From Sphaerosporella brunnea (Eukaryota; Ascomycota; Pezizomycetes; Pezizales; Pyronemataceae): 64,000 nt of DNA. The position numbers and the translations under genes are program-made. How positions within the stretch are numbered: the stretch's first letter is position 1; every line of letters begins with the position of its first letter. Positions 53,301 through 64,000 of this stretch are shown piece after piece. The stretch lies in contig VXIS01000179.1 of the NCBI GenBank assembly GCA_008704415.1, positions 31,566 through 95,565 of the forward strand, written 5' to 3'. The notes under the pieces are model-generated. The model was not told the origin of the DNA. It saw nothing but the letters and a program-made list of their open reading frames with translations, and searched no databases.

Positions 53301-54548
53301 ACTCAACACCTTTGTTGCGGCTACTAGATCTCGTTGTGTTTTCCCTGCTCCAGAAAGTACACAAGGCTGCAGTGTTCTCAACCGCCAGTCCGCCCGCCCG
53401 GCTGCGTTGGGCGGATGTGGGCTGACCAAAAAGCCCGGCTGGCTGCAGTCAACGACAATGACGACTAGGAGGGAATCGCTAGATAGGCGTTTACTATCAC
53501 ATTACAGATCCCGACAAGTTTATCGGCGCGCCGATTGAACGCAGTGGCCGGGCTTCACCGGAGATCACTCAAAGCCCTGGGCAGCCGGGCTGGGCTGATG
53601 CAAAAAGCCCGCCCACCCGCCCGGCTGTTTCGGCTGGCTGGCTGGCTGCTGTTGCTGACTACACCCGGACAAGCTGCTGTGGAAGGGCTTCTGGAAGTTC
53701 TGCCTGTCAATGCAGCGGAGCGGGCACACACTGCAGAAAATATCAAGTCCGCATGGTGAAAGAAGCAGAAGCAAACCCTAACCCACCCCCCCCCCCAACT
53801 AAAGCCAGCCACCACGCCGCCGAGCATGTTTCTACTTGACAAAAAAACGTCCACAGTTACGCCAGCGATAGCGAGTTTTGGATGTACTATGAGCACTCAC
53901 CCGGTCAATATGCGATAAGTTCAAAGTGTTGCAAGATATCTCTATTTTTGAAGCAGAAGCAGGTAGGCAGGGCGGGGGGGTTGGAGCTTTTCTTATCAGG
54001 CAGGGGGTACGTCGCTGGGCTCGCGGGTGATTTTTCTTAATTTTTGACGATTAATCTTTTCGAGTTTGGTAGCAATTGGTCCCCCAGTCTGCATGCGCTA
54101 ATGCAAGGCAGGCGGACGAAAGTATGGACTTCTTTTGCTGATTACGTCAATCCTCATACCTACAGCTGCAGCCTGCAGTAGGAGGGAACGACTTCGCATG
54201 CGGAATCATTGCGGATGCAGGTAAACCAACACGGCTAAACAAACAAACACAAACTAGTTCGAGTCAGCACTCTAAACCTGGGGTTCCGCGTGCCAGCTGG
54301 TTAGATTGACGGCGACTACATGGAAGTATGTATCTATCACATATGCTGACAGTACGCATGCGCATGCGCATGCGCGTGCGCGTGCTGGCTGGAAGTTTCA
54401 AATTCAAATTCAAGCACTAGGTATCATGACAAAAAAAAAAGAATCCCATCCACAAGCCCAAAAAGAAAAGACAAAAAAAAAAAAAAAAAAAAAGTATAGT
54501 TACACCAAAACGCCGCAAAAGCGGATAACAGCCATCCATTACTCTACA
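53301..54548. other. Noncoding
   Basis: No gene seen. It holds GGCTGGCTGGCTG runs near 53635, a C-run at 53787-53798, an alternating purine-pyrimidine tract at 54353-54384 and an A-run at 54473-54492. Confidence 0.5.
54353..54384. repeat. Alternating GC/AC/GT tract (Z-DNA-prone)
   Basis: About 30 bases of strict purine-pyrimidine alternation built on GCATGC and GCGTGC units, a sequence type that can adopt Z-DNA under supercoiling. Confidence 0.7.
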
Positions 54549-56616
54549 TTATCGAGGTGTCCACTCATATTCCTGCTTAGGTCTGGGCGCATAGTCGGCG
54601 CCGATCGCGCCATCCTCTACTTCGCCAGGCACAACCCACGAGCAAATAACAATCTCGTGAACCTGCACGCCATTGACCAATATCGGAATGCGTGTCTGCC
54701 TCAGCTCGCGTTTGTAGATGCGGGGCCACACGAAGCGGAAGCCGAGCCAGTAGAAGCCGCCTGCCACCAATAATCCCAGGCCGACGGTGGGGAAGATGTA
54801 GTACTTGATCGACGCCATGAGGTTGAGCGTGCTGGTGGGCGGTATGAATGGTGCTACGATTATGAATGAGTTGAAGAGGAGGTAGAGCATGGCCATTGTT
54901 GGCCCGCCCCACGGCTTGAAGTTGCTTTCTGCCACCCAGGTGGAGTGCGGCTTCCACCGCAGCCATAGAAGCCCGGCCGCAAGGAGCGCGCCGAGACAGG
55001 TGTCGATTGTGTAGGAGTAGAGATGGATCTACCCAGATGCGAGTCAGCGGGGGGGGGGGGGGGTTTGCTGGAAGAGGGGAGGCTTACAAAGAAGGTGTAT
55101 GCATCGCCCACTGGGGGCGCGATCACAATTATCATTGAGAAAATCCAATGCAACAGAAGTGCTCCGGCGGGGGTTTGCTCCGTGCTTGCTTCCGTTCGAT
55201 CATGGAAATCGTCCACGACGGCAGAGCGTGAGCGGAACAGCCGCGTGAACAGCGTCGGTGTGTTTGCGGCAAAGAATTTGGAGAACGGGAGGATTCCTTC
55301 TTTTGCGATCTCCGCCTTGACGCGCGCGGCCACGAAGGTCACGACGATGATGTTCCCGAGCGAGGAGACCGCAACCAGGCCTGGCAGCACACGAGTCGCC
55401 GCTATGGTTCCGCCAAATATCTTGTTGAAGAATGTCATGGCCACGAATGTGGTGTCGTCCGCCGCTCTCATCTCGTCGAGTGTGACGGCGCCGAAATAGG
55501 CGATTGTTGTGAGGATGTAGAGGGCGGAGACGATGGCGACGGCTGTGAATGCGCCCTTCTTGAGGGTTTTCTGCGGCTTGTGAACTTCGCTCAGGACCTA
55601 GAGCGGTGTCAGAATATTCTACAAGACAGAGATAGTGCGGAATTTAATTTGACTCACGTAGTTGGCGTTTATTGCCCCTCCGTAGCTAAACATCACCCCG
55701 AGCAATGCCGATGCGTATCCATAAGCGTTACCGTTCACCCGCGGAGTATTTTCTTTCCGCCAGCCGTTGCCAGTTTTGTTTACCTCCGGGAAAGTGCCAG
55801 CATAGGCCGCGAATCCGGCTCCGACGATGACTAGAAGAACTGCGATCTTCAAGAGTGCCAGGGCGTTGTTGACATAGATGCCACCGGCTCTCCAGCTCCC
55901 GTGCAACAGGCAGCAAAGCGAGACGACCGCGATCGCGACGCCTCGAGTCACCCAGTCCGCGGGCTCGGGGACGTTGCACATCTGCAAGAAATTCTGGGCG
56001 AAGGAGATGGCATTTCCGGCCGTGTTGCCGATGCAGATGAAAACAACGGCGAAAACACAGGTAGCGAGGTATCGTGGCCTCTTGTAAATGTATTCCAACT
56101 GAGCATGCATGCATGTCAGTGCAAGGCCTTACCGTTGGCTGCGCGAATGCCTAGAACAGTACGTACGTAATTCTTCTCACCGCCTGACCGCGGCACCGAC
56201 ACCATCTTGTCGCTGCCCCGTAGTTTATATTTCGGTATGCTCAAACCCAGTTCCAGGTAGACGCAGAGACCCATAACGGTAACCAACGCGCCCACGATCC
56301 AGAGCACTAATGCGATGGGGACACTGTCGGTGCCGCGAACCACGGTTCCAGCAGTGGAAAAGATTCCAGAGCCTTGAAAAGTCGTTAGCACCCTGAGTCG
56401 CGTGGCTGTGAAGGGATGCGAACCAATCATGCGGTTCACAATGATGCAGACGACTGAGAAGGTTTTCAGCTTCTGATTGTCGGGCGTAGCGGTGACCAGA
56501 GCATCTGGGTTCGCTTTCGCCTCGTTCAAGAGCGCCTGGTCTTCGGCATCGAGCGCCAGACCGAGGTCTTCGGAATGTTGGGCCTGTTGCTGTTGCTGCT
56601 GCTGGGCTGTTGGCAT
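54549..56616 (-). CDS. Mup1-like amino-acid (methionine) permease, APC superfamily
   Basis: Five exons on the minus strand (56424-56616, 56167-56372, 55658-56098, 55088-55597, 54549-55028), each joint in frame, give 609 residues. The protein should be a plasma-membrane amino-acid importer of the LAT/high-affinity methionine permease group. The N-terminus is polar with a Q run (PTAQQQQQQQAQ). The first helices read TFSVVCIIVNRMIGSGIFST and ALVLWIVGALVTVMGLCVYL, with G-S-G-I-F-S the substrate-site motif. PRSGGEKNYLEYIYKRPRYL is diagnostic for the fungal group. Further helices, such as GVMFSYGGAINANYVLSEV, bring the total to about 12. There is a 13-residue insertion (KYKLRGSDKMVSV) between SIP and RSGGEKNY compared with the usual motif. 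The second-last intron contains a G-run. Confidence 0.88.
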
Positions 56617-57947
56617 CGTGCGGGCCGTGATTGATGATGATTTGCGAGGAGAGGAACTCGACAGAAGATATCTGAATTATCCCTGGAAGCTGTGGGCGTG
56701 CACATCTGCTCCCCACATCCTGCATGAGAGAAATTTGGGACTGACAGGAGACGCAACAAACGGGGGGGGGGGGGGCTGCCGTGCCACCACCACGCGAGAG
56801 CATTGGAACTGCAACGATAGTCTATACATGTGTGTGTTATTATTCGACCGGGAGTCAGGATCGATGCACATGCGAGGGGGAAGGCTGACTCGAATGATGG
56901 CTGTCATCTGGTAACTTGGTGCGCGGGCTGTGCGTCTGGTTGGATGAAAAAGCATCGCCGAGCAGAGTGCTTCTCTCTATCTATCCGTCTCCTGAGGTAC
57001 ACCCACACATGTCATTTCCACTTGCATCCAGCCCAACGCTTCTCGTGATGCCGCCCCATATCGAGTGGTGTGGGTACGTCAAAAGGCACCAACATGATGG
57101 CAAGGATCCCTTGCCAGGAATGCGCAGTGCGCAGTAACCGAGATTCCGAACTGACGCGGTTTCCAGTTCCTGTTGGTGGTGGCGCTTCAGTCGCTCACGA
57201 GGCTCCTCCCAGACCTTTTGAACCGTGGTTCCTATTTCGAGTCCCTACAGGTTGGGACGAACACTAGGCATGCAGTCCCAATTAACCGAGCACAGGCGAA
57301 GGAGTCCTGATATTACAGGATGCATACCAGCAGCACTGAGGATGCTCGATCGTGGCAGTGCTGCGCAAGTCTCTTCCTATCTCTCTATCTCTGCACCGAA
57401 AATATGCATATATTTGTTTACACGCAAGCCGCGTTTGCGAGGTACCTGTGACACACAGCCCGCAACTGATTGGTGTGCTGCAGGATCCAGCAGCAGCCCG
57501 CGCGTTGCACAGGATGCGCAAAAACAAACCCCGCGCACCCCGTCCAATATCTGTATCTGCCTCATCTTCCCTCCAACGGGACCACTGCCGCCCATGGCGT
57601 GTCTTGTCTGCCAGGGCGCTATCGGCTCTCTATCTCTCGCTCTCCCTCTCTCTCTCTCGCGCCCTCCATCTCTGACACTGCTCCTTTTCCCCAGCCGTCT
57701 CGCTCACCGCACCAGCCGTGAGTTGCGTCTGTCGACGGCTTCCCCGCTATGCCCGATTTGTCACGACACACACGTCGGCTTGTGTGACGTCCGCGCTCCC
57801 CATACGTATAATATCACCCGCAACGCCTGGGAGTCGAGCACAGCGCTCAGTCACCCACTTACGTACCGGAATCCCAGATAACAAGTAGCCAAACACAACC
57901 CTCCAAAGCAAAACGAAGAAAAAAATTATCGCGACTGAAAGAGCGTC
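56617..57947. other. Divergent promoter region
   Basis: The 1.3 kb spacer between the permease (leftward) and the HeLo-like gene (rightward). A 14-base G-run lies at 56761-56774 and a CTCTCT-rich tract at about 57632-57660. Open frames here are not supported by domain or splice evidence. Confidence 0.5.
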
Positions 57948-60629
57948 ATGACCGTAGGCGTCTCGGTGGGCGATGTGATCGCTGCGGTGACCTTGGCCGC
58001 TCAGCTGTGGACTTGCTGCTTCTCCAAGGTCGGAAATGCTCAAATCGCCTATACGCGCTACGGAGAGCAGATCAGCGGGCTTCGTGACAGCCTCTACAGC
58101 TTGTGGCAAATCTTATCGGAGCATGAGAACCGGCTGCGAGCCCAGCGTGGGCAACAGTTCAAAGTGGACTCCGTGGACCTCAATGCTCTTGCGATAATTA
58201 TTGGCGACTTCGAGGGTACCTTGAAGAGGACTAACAAACTCATGGAAAAATATGCAATATTCAAGAAGGACCCTAATTGCCCGCATCCGCGGGGTTATGT
58301 CACCAGAATCCGATGGTCGATCGACGCCGAGGCGGAGGTTCTGAAGCTCACCCAGGAGTGTTCTTTTCACATGGTCAAAATACAATTTGTAATGGAACCT
58401 CTGAAACTGTAGGTTCATATATCCTGTTGATTTTGGTTTTCCCACGTTTGCTCTGACAACGGGGGACAGGAAACTGCAAATGGATCTTGGCGAACAGATT
58501 CAGGAAACCCGCGATGAGCTAGTAGAGCGCTTGCAGCGGATCGAGGGGCTTCTTCGGCCTACTCCACACAGTAGCAACCTGGCAGAGCTGCCCGCCGGGT
58601 TGAACATCGTTGCCGGCCTCCCAGAAGCTCCAGAACAGACGCAAGTAGACACGCAAGACGATACACAGGGGGGTGGAAATGTGCAGCACCTCTTGGGACG
58701 ACGCCTGGGGGACCGATTTGAAGACAAGCTAAGATATCACCCTAAATTTGGCGATATCCCCATCGAAGAATGGACAGAGGCTGCCGCATGGTGGATAAAG
58801 ATGGTAGGTTGACCGTCGATGTTTACTGCCGGCTTGCATTGTTAACCATCTCAGGGAACCGCCCCACTTAGAGAACAAGCAATGTTCGGTTTGGCAACGG
58901 TCCCAGCAGACCTGTACATCAATCTGCTGAAGGCAGCGTGGCTCCTGTCCAGATGTGAGGAGAGCCTGGTCTACAGGCGACTAGAAAGGAACTCTCTATG
59001 GCGCATACACATCTGCGGATTGACTCAGGTAGGATTTGCCTCAACATTGATGCTCATGAAGGCTAACGGACACGCGCAGACTATCGAGGGAGAACTCAGG
59101 GGCATCACAGAAAGGGGCTTGTCGATTCCAGATGAGGAGGCTTTGCTCCGATTACCAGAAAGCTGCTTCACCATATGGCTCAAATACGCCGAGACAGAGA
59201 CAGTGACAGGCACTCGGGACGAGCGACCTGGCGAGGAGAAGATCCTTGAACTGTATGTCTCCTCTCATGGCGACTTGAACTAGACCCGCTGACTTGCGTG
59301 ATCAAGAACTTTGGAAACAACGTTAAATCCAGACCGTTTTGCAAAAGAGCTCCTGATATTCCGGAAGGATGAAGGAACGTTGCGAGTATGTATCACTACT
59401 GAGGACTTTTCTGATGGGTCCCGCAGTTCCGAAGGTATTGAAACTAGCCTACCGGAAAGCTCGAGAGCTAACAAAACCCAGTCTTCATTATGAAGCCAGC
59501 CGAAGCGCAACTGCTTGCGCTCTATATCACGCAATACAACCCATTCCAGTCTCAACCCCCTCTGAACGTCATCATGAACAATCAGCATCAGAGCGGAGAA
59601 TTGTCCTTTAAGTCCATTAAAGGTATTTTCACCGCCGGCACAAGCAAAGCAAATTCTGACACTCTCAGACCTCAAAGCGTTTCAGAGGGCCATAGTCGGA
59701 GCACAGGTGATTTTTGACCAGTACATCCCTCCCATCTCGCGAATGCAAAGTCCCAGCAGCAGCTAACTCGTCGTAGGCCTGGTTCACGCAGCCTTCTCTG
59801 CGCGCCGACATTTGTCTCCGCCCTCGAAGGCACCAACGTGCGTGTGCAAATCTGGCTCGATAAGCCGCTCTCCAAACTCAGCCCTCCATCCGCGTCTCCC
59901 AATCCCGATGCCTCGCCGGATGGTTTCCAGGGCTCGCCATTTTCGCCTGCGCTCGACTCGATCAGCACCTTCAGCGCACCGCCACCTACCCCGATCCCAA
60001 CGATGACCCGTACCATGACCTCGGTCACCTCATACAGCACCTCATCATCCTGCTCGTCCTCAGGCTCAGGCCTAACGCGAGAAGTAATCGAGTTCCGTGT
60101 TCCAACCGCCCCACGACTCATGGTCTACTTCAAGGCCCGAAATCAGTGGAAAATTTTGCAGATTCTAATGGAAGATGCTCTCATCATCAAGCCGAAGCAC
60201 TGCTGCGGGAACCACATGAAACGGCTCTTTGCCGGCCCGGGCGAGACATGTTGTCGGAGGACGGTGCTCGAAGCGCGGAAAGGGAACGTTGAAGGGCTGC
60301 TCTTTTCACCCAAGAAGGATGAGCCGGAGTGTTCACTCGATGTTTTGCAAGCTGGCCTTGCGCGCGCTAAGAAAAATGGCGATAAAATGGCGTTCAAGTA
60401 CATCACGATAGAGTTCTTGGATGAGACTGAGAAGATGCGGTTTAATCGCGCGTTTGACGAGGCGAAGAAGCTTGGGAAGGCTCATACAGCGAGGGTTAAT
60501 GTGCAGATGAGAGAGGCGAAGAAACAGGCTTTTGTCGCTAATTTTGGGCGTGGGGGAAGCATTTCGAGAGTTAGTACTTGGGCAACTAGTGACGGCGGCG
60601 CGAGCGTTGGGAGGACTTCGCTTGTATAG
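57948..60629 (+). CDS. HeLo/STAND-type N-terminal domain protein, function unknown
   Basis: Eight exons: 57948-58408, 58470-58803, 58855-59028, 59080-59252, 59307-59434, 59482-59622, 59669-59706 and 59751-60629. All joints keep the frame and give 775 residues. The N-terminus (VSVGDVIAAVTLAAQLWTCC and the helical part to about residue 155) is of the helical type found at the head of fungal NLR/STAND and prion-linked proteins. No NB-ARC or NACHT follows. Instead come FGLATVPADLYINLLKAAWL, EEALLRLPESCFTIWL, FQRAIVGAQ and a C-terminal part (EVIEFRVPTAPRLMVYF; KPKHCCGNHMKRLFAGPGE; FKYITIEFLDETEKMRF). This whole-length layout occurs in many Pezizomycotina proteins of unknown role. A link to self/non-self recognition is inference from the N-terminal domain only. 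The C-x6-C-like cysteines near CCGNHM and CCRRTV may bind metal. Confidence 0.75.
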
Positions 60630-61404
60630 ATTTGGGATTTTTACTTTTTGGCTTGGTTGGCGTTTTGGGGCACACATGATGGATGGCATGTATGGAGATG
60701 GAGTTGTGACTGGTTACACATAATGGCTGTATGTTTTGTTTTGGCCTCTTTTTGTCGGTTTATATCAGCGGTATATACCGGTACAGCAATTCAATAATGT
60801 TTGGTACTTCACGTGTGACCACGTTGCTCTGCGACTAAATATCTCAAACATTATTCGTTGGAAGAAACGGCATATTTCCAGAGGGAACTGCATCATGCAG
60901 GTAATGGGCGGGTCGCCGCGCGGCTGGGATTGGGATTTGCTGGGCTAGGCTCTCGCGTGGGTGGCAGGTGGTGATGGTGGTGGCAGTGCTGGAATTAGGG
61001 CTGCTGATATATATAGGGCTGGAGAGGGCAAGGCAGACTGTTGGTTTTATTATATTATACAGCGTTTTTGTTTTGTTTTTTTTTTTGGCCGGGAAAGGGG
61101 GCCGCTGTTACGTTGTGTTTTTTTTTTATGGTAGCTATGTAGCTGCAATGCCTACCCTTGTAGAAAAGGGGGGGGGAATGGAAACGTTTACTGTAGCGAG
61201 CAATGAGGTACGTACACGCTAGTGGTGTCATCACTTTTGAACATCGAACAAGGGCAGTGATGACAATCCTGAACATCGGACAAGCGGGGGGACAAGCGGG
61301 GGGGTGACAGAAATGTTAGTAATTGGACCGGGGTGCGCACATTATGACAAGAAATTTTTTTTCCAACCCACCGCCTATCCTCACGGCGCTGCACAACGTT
61401 CAAA
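60630..61404. other. Noncoding
   Basis: No gene seen. Two direct repeats (GAACATCGAACAAG at about 61240 and GAACATCGGACAAG at about 61271) lie just before the transposase and could belong to the element's left end. Confidence 0.45.
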
Positions 61405-63911
61405 ATGTCCAAACAATCCTCTATTAATTCTTATTTCTCTCCTGTTCAGCCTGATGTCTACGAAAGACAGGTTCAACGTACAGCAGCTATGATTATTGGA
61501 GCTTCAAGAGAAGCAGTTAAACAGCGAAAAAAAGATCAAAGCAAGGCGGAGCGAAAGCTAAAAAATTCCGAACTTAAAAGACGAACTCGTGCAAAAAAGA
61601 AGCAGAAGCAAATTGCGGCAGGCCTCAGAGATGCAGCCAGTGGTATTTATCTACTTTTGCTCAACTTCTTACACCTGTCTAACGCTCGACTATTTTGCAG
61701 GGAGATTGATAAAACCTGCTACTGTCGAGGCCCCAGAAAATGTTGCGGATAGCTTGCAGCATAACGATATTGCACGAGTAAGCAATGCTAAACGGGCTCA
61801 ACGTAAACGCGCGACGAAGAACACCCTACGGATGGACGACGGAAGCTTGAAAAATGCTCTGACGGTTATTCCCCCAGCGAAACGAGTCAACTGGCAACAT
61901 CCTCTGCTGTGGCCAGCGATAGCAGCGTCAGCAATAAAAGTTGGCCATCACGCTCGAGCAATTGTACAAGATTTACAAACCACTTATGTTGCGGATGGCT
62001 TGTATAATTCACTCACACCAAGTACTGTTTCAGGCTGGATTCATATAATGAGTATGCCTCGTCGCTGGAAGGACTCGGTCCTTTTGAGGGTTGAAGAAGG
62101 GTCATGTTGGCAAAAAGGTAGGAAAAAGTCACACAGCTCCCAGGAAAAATCACTTAAATTAACTCATGTTTACTTAATAGGTACTGGCCGAACTTTGATC
62201 ATTGATCAAGAGCCACAGCTTGTCAGAGATGTGTCTAAAACACTCAGAGCTTTGGTACAGCGGGCCTTCCTGTCAATGCGTCTGTGGCACGCAACACAAT
62301 TCTTGCTTTTATTAAGCAGCAATATCCCAATCTCCTTGAGCAAGCGAACCCTGAAGGATCTCCAAACCTTTGGACACCTCAGCTTTCGATTCATACGGTC
62401 CGGCGTTTTCTTCAACGTGAGTTGAAGTGGGTTGTCCGAGCAGGTACCAAAGCTGCTCAGAAACTTCCAAAAGACTGGGAATTGCAGTGTGAGAAGACAT
62501 TTTTTTGTCTCGTCTATACAATTGCCAAAGAGGGAGTACACCAGAGTTTGCTCGTCAATGCAGATCAAACTGGGGTAGTTCTTGTACCGGGGGGATCACA
62601 GAAGACCTATGAGGAGCAGGGTTCACGTCAGGTACTAATTCACGGTAAAGAGGAGAAGCGAGCATTCACTACTGTGCTTGCCACTTCTAACGACGGAACA
62701 GTTTTGCCTACCCAGTCAATACATAAAGGCAAAACTCCTGCCTCACTACCAAGCTTTAATTATCGCGCTCCCGCTGAAGTAAAGGGTCACCGCTTCAGAT
62801 TAAATCCCTCAAAGCACTGGAGCAGTCTTGAAACGACTAAGCTTTGGTTCAAAGAGATACTATTTCCCTACAGGGAGCGAATGATCAAAAAGCATGGGCT
62901 TAAAGAGACTGCTAAGGTCATAGTTTATATAGACTGTTGGTCTGTTCACCGCAGTGCGGCATTAGGTGCATGGCTTCGCGCACCTGAACAGAACTTTGTC
63001 ATCCCAATCTTTGTCCCTGCAAACTGTACATGTTAGTGGCCCGCTCCCGCTCCCTTCAGGTTTTAAGGCTGCTGCTTACATGCTTCTAGCTATGTTTCAG
63101 CCCTGCGACGTTGGCTTGCAGAGAATTTTCAAGCATGTCATTCGGCAAGAAGCCAGCGCTTTCTTCGTGAAGGAAGTTCAAAACCAGTTGGCAGCCGGTG
63201 TTCCACTTAAAAAGCTCGAGCTGTCCTCGTCACTTCCGGTTTTGCGTAACGAAACCCCCAGCTGGGTGGTAAAGGCGGTCGATCATTTGAACGAGCACCC
63301 AGAGCTCGTCAAAAAGGCATGGAGCAATTGTAGGGTCGGGCAATTCAATCTCTCATGGGAGAGCTTAACAAGTCCCGCTGCTATTTTTGCTTTTAGCGAA
63401 AGGAGTCACGCATTTCAGCAAGAAATTAAAGGGGGACCTACCTTTGATGATGTGTTGGATCCCCGTCAGCAGGAGCAGCAAGCGGAAGATGCCCATGATG
63501 AGGCGCATGAAATTGAAGATAAGGAAGATGTTCCTCTTGAAGTGTTAGCAACCGCTGCACTTGCTGCTCCACAGCCACCAAAGACGGACCTTCCTGCAAA
63601 TCCCTTTGTTGCTGCTCAGCTTGCTGCCACCCGCCGAGCTCAACCCGCCGAGAAGGAGTTGGAGTTGCCTCCGGGGTACAGTAGAAGCACAAGGTTTGGT
63701 GGCCAGGGCGCGATAAGGTACCGCGAGCCTATTGAAGACGAGGATATTTTGTGGAGGACGACGCCCCGGTGGCAGAAAGCATGTACATATTCCAGGAACA
63801 ACAGTATTCTGCGGCGCTGGGGATATTTATATAGAATTAGCTACCTATTGAAACTGCGCCGCGGTATGTACTTAGCTGGGAGGGTCTTCAGATTTGGACG
63901 ACCGGTGCAAA

Positions 63912-63960
63912 CATTGTTTCCCGACATTGTTTCCCGACATTGTTTCCCGACATTGTTTCC
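63912..63960. repeat. Tandem 13-bp repeat (CATTGTTTCCCGA)
   Basis: Three full units and a fourth of ten bases, beginning at 63912, 63925, 63938 and 63951, sit 28 bases before the telomere-like end. Confidence 0.9.
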
Positions 63961-63988
63961 GCGGTGGACCAGCCTTGGGCGTAGCGCT

Positions 63989-64000
63989 GGGTTAGGGTTA
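63989..64000 (+). repeat. Telomere-like (TTAGGG)n at the right edge
   Basis: GGGTTAGGGTTA is two units of the usual fungal telomere repeat, oriented G-rich strand 5' to 3' toward the right end as at a right chromosome arm. Only 12 bases are visible, so the call needs the sequence beyond the window. Confidence 0.5.

Larger units (their letters stand above)
61405..64000 (+). mobile_element. DDE/D transposase of a fungal DNA transposon, frameshifted, running off the edge
   Basis: Coding pieces: 61405-61642, 61701-62117, 62181-63031 and from 63090 to the end of the window, with consensus introns between them. The N-terminal part (KQSSINSYFSPVQP) is followed by a coiled K/R/Q-rich stretch, an HTH-like part (HARAIVQDLQTTYVADGLYN; TPSTVSGWIHIMSM), then the catalytic core: LLVNADQTGVVLVPGGSQKTY (first aspartate), KVIVYIDCWSVHRSAALGAW (second) and MFQPCDVGLQRIFKHVIRQ (third acid is D). 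This family is common in basidiomycetes and other fungi. Between 62250 and 62260 the frame shifts by one base (one G short in a G pair), so the copy looks dead. The last frame stays open without a stop through the 13-bp repeats to base 64000. Terminal repeats were not identified. Confidence 0.78.

Noticed and set aside
57225..57881. A 218-codon plus-strand frame in the promoter of the HeLo-like gene
   Set aside because: Composition is that of C/T-rich leader DNA, it has no domain, and it overlaps the expected 5' UTR.
1..64000. CRISPR arrays, operons and ribosome binding sites
   Set aside because: The window is eukaryotic. Short tandem repeats seen here lack spacer structure.

Overview
The window is nuclear DNA of a filamentous ascomycete (Pezizomycotina). 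Genes are broken by short introns of about 45-70 bases with GT...AG borders. The proteins are typical of the group: carboxypeptidase Y, a large RhoGEF, a Mup1-like permease, a SigF/NTF2-like protein and a HeLo/STAND-type N-terminal domain. I could not fix the class from sequence alone. The right edge ends in two copies of the fungal telomere unit TTAGGG in right-arm orientation, so the window may run into a subtelomere.

Layout. 0-9 kb holds ordinary genes: the 3' end of poly(A) polymerase, a GNAT acetyltransferase, a DUF2235 hydrolase with a probable frame break, and an unrecognised basic protein. 9-13.5 kb is gene-poor, with a scrambled LINE fragment, a tRNA-like Pol III head and a decayed coding tract. 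13.6-20.3 kb carries a secreted repeat protein, a Gfo/Idh/MocA oxidoreductase, a short-chain dehydrogenase and a small cysteine-rich protein. 20.4-28.5 kb is accessory: a 47-T run, a TA-flanked MITE, a frameshifted gene, a LINE endonuclease fragment, and a Crinkler/RHS-like P-loop NTPase-nuclease gene divergent from a gene with 33-bp coding repeats. 29-36.5 kb returns to core genes (carboxypeptidase Y, a PAC4-like proteasome chaperone, a mitochondrial-type protein, an NTF2-like protein), with a stand-alone RNase H inserted among them. Two copies of a tRNA-related SINE bracket the NTF2-like gene and a Helitron remnant at 35-38.8 kb. 40.4-48.9 kb is one 2752-residue RhoGEF gene. Its last 0.7 kb and 1.2 kb of downstream DNA are duplicated in tandem almost without change (48183-50113 and 50118-52049). 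52-54.5 kb holds a pogo-type transposase relic. 54.5-60.6 kb carries the permease and the HeLo-like protein. 61.4 kb to the end is a DDD/DDE transposase with a one-base frame break, running into 13-bp tandem repeats and the telomere-like end.

The genes do not form a visible pathway or cluster. The most notable items are the nearly perfect tandem duplication, the Crinkler/RHS-like gene, the isolated RNase H, the SINE family and the telomere-like terminus.
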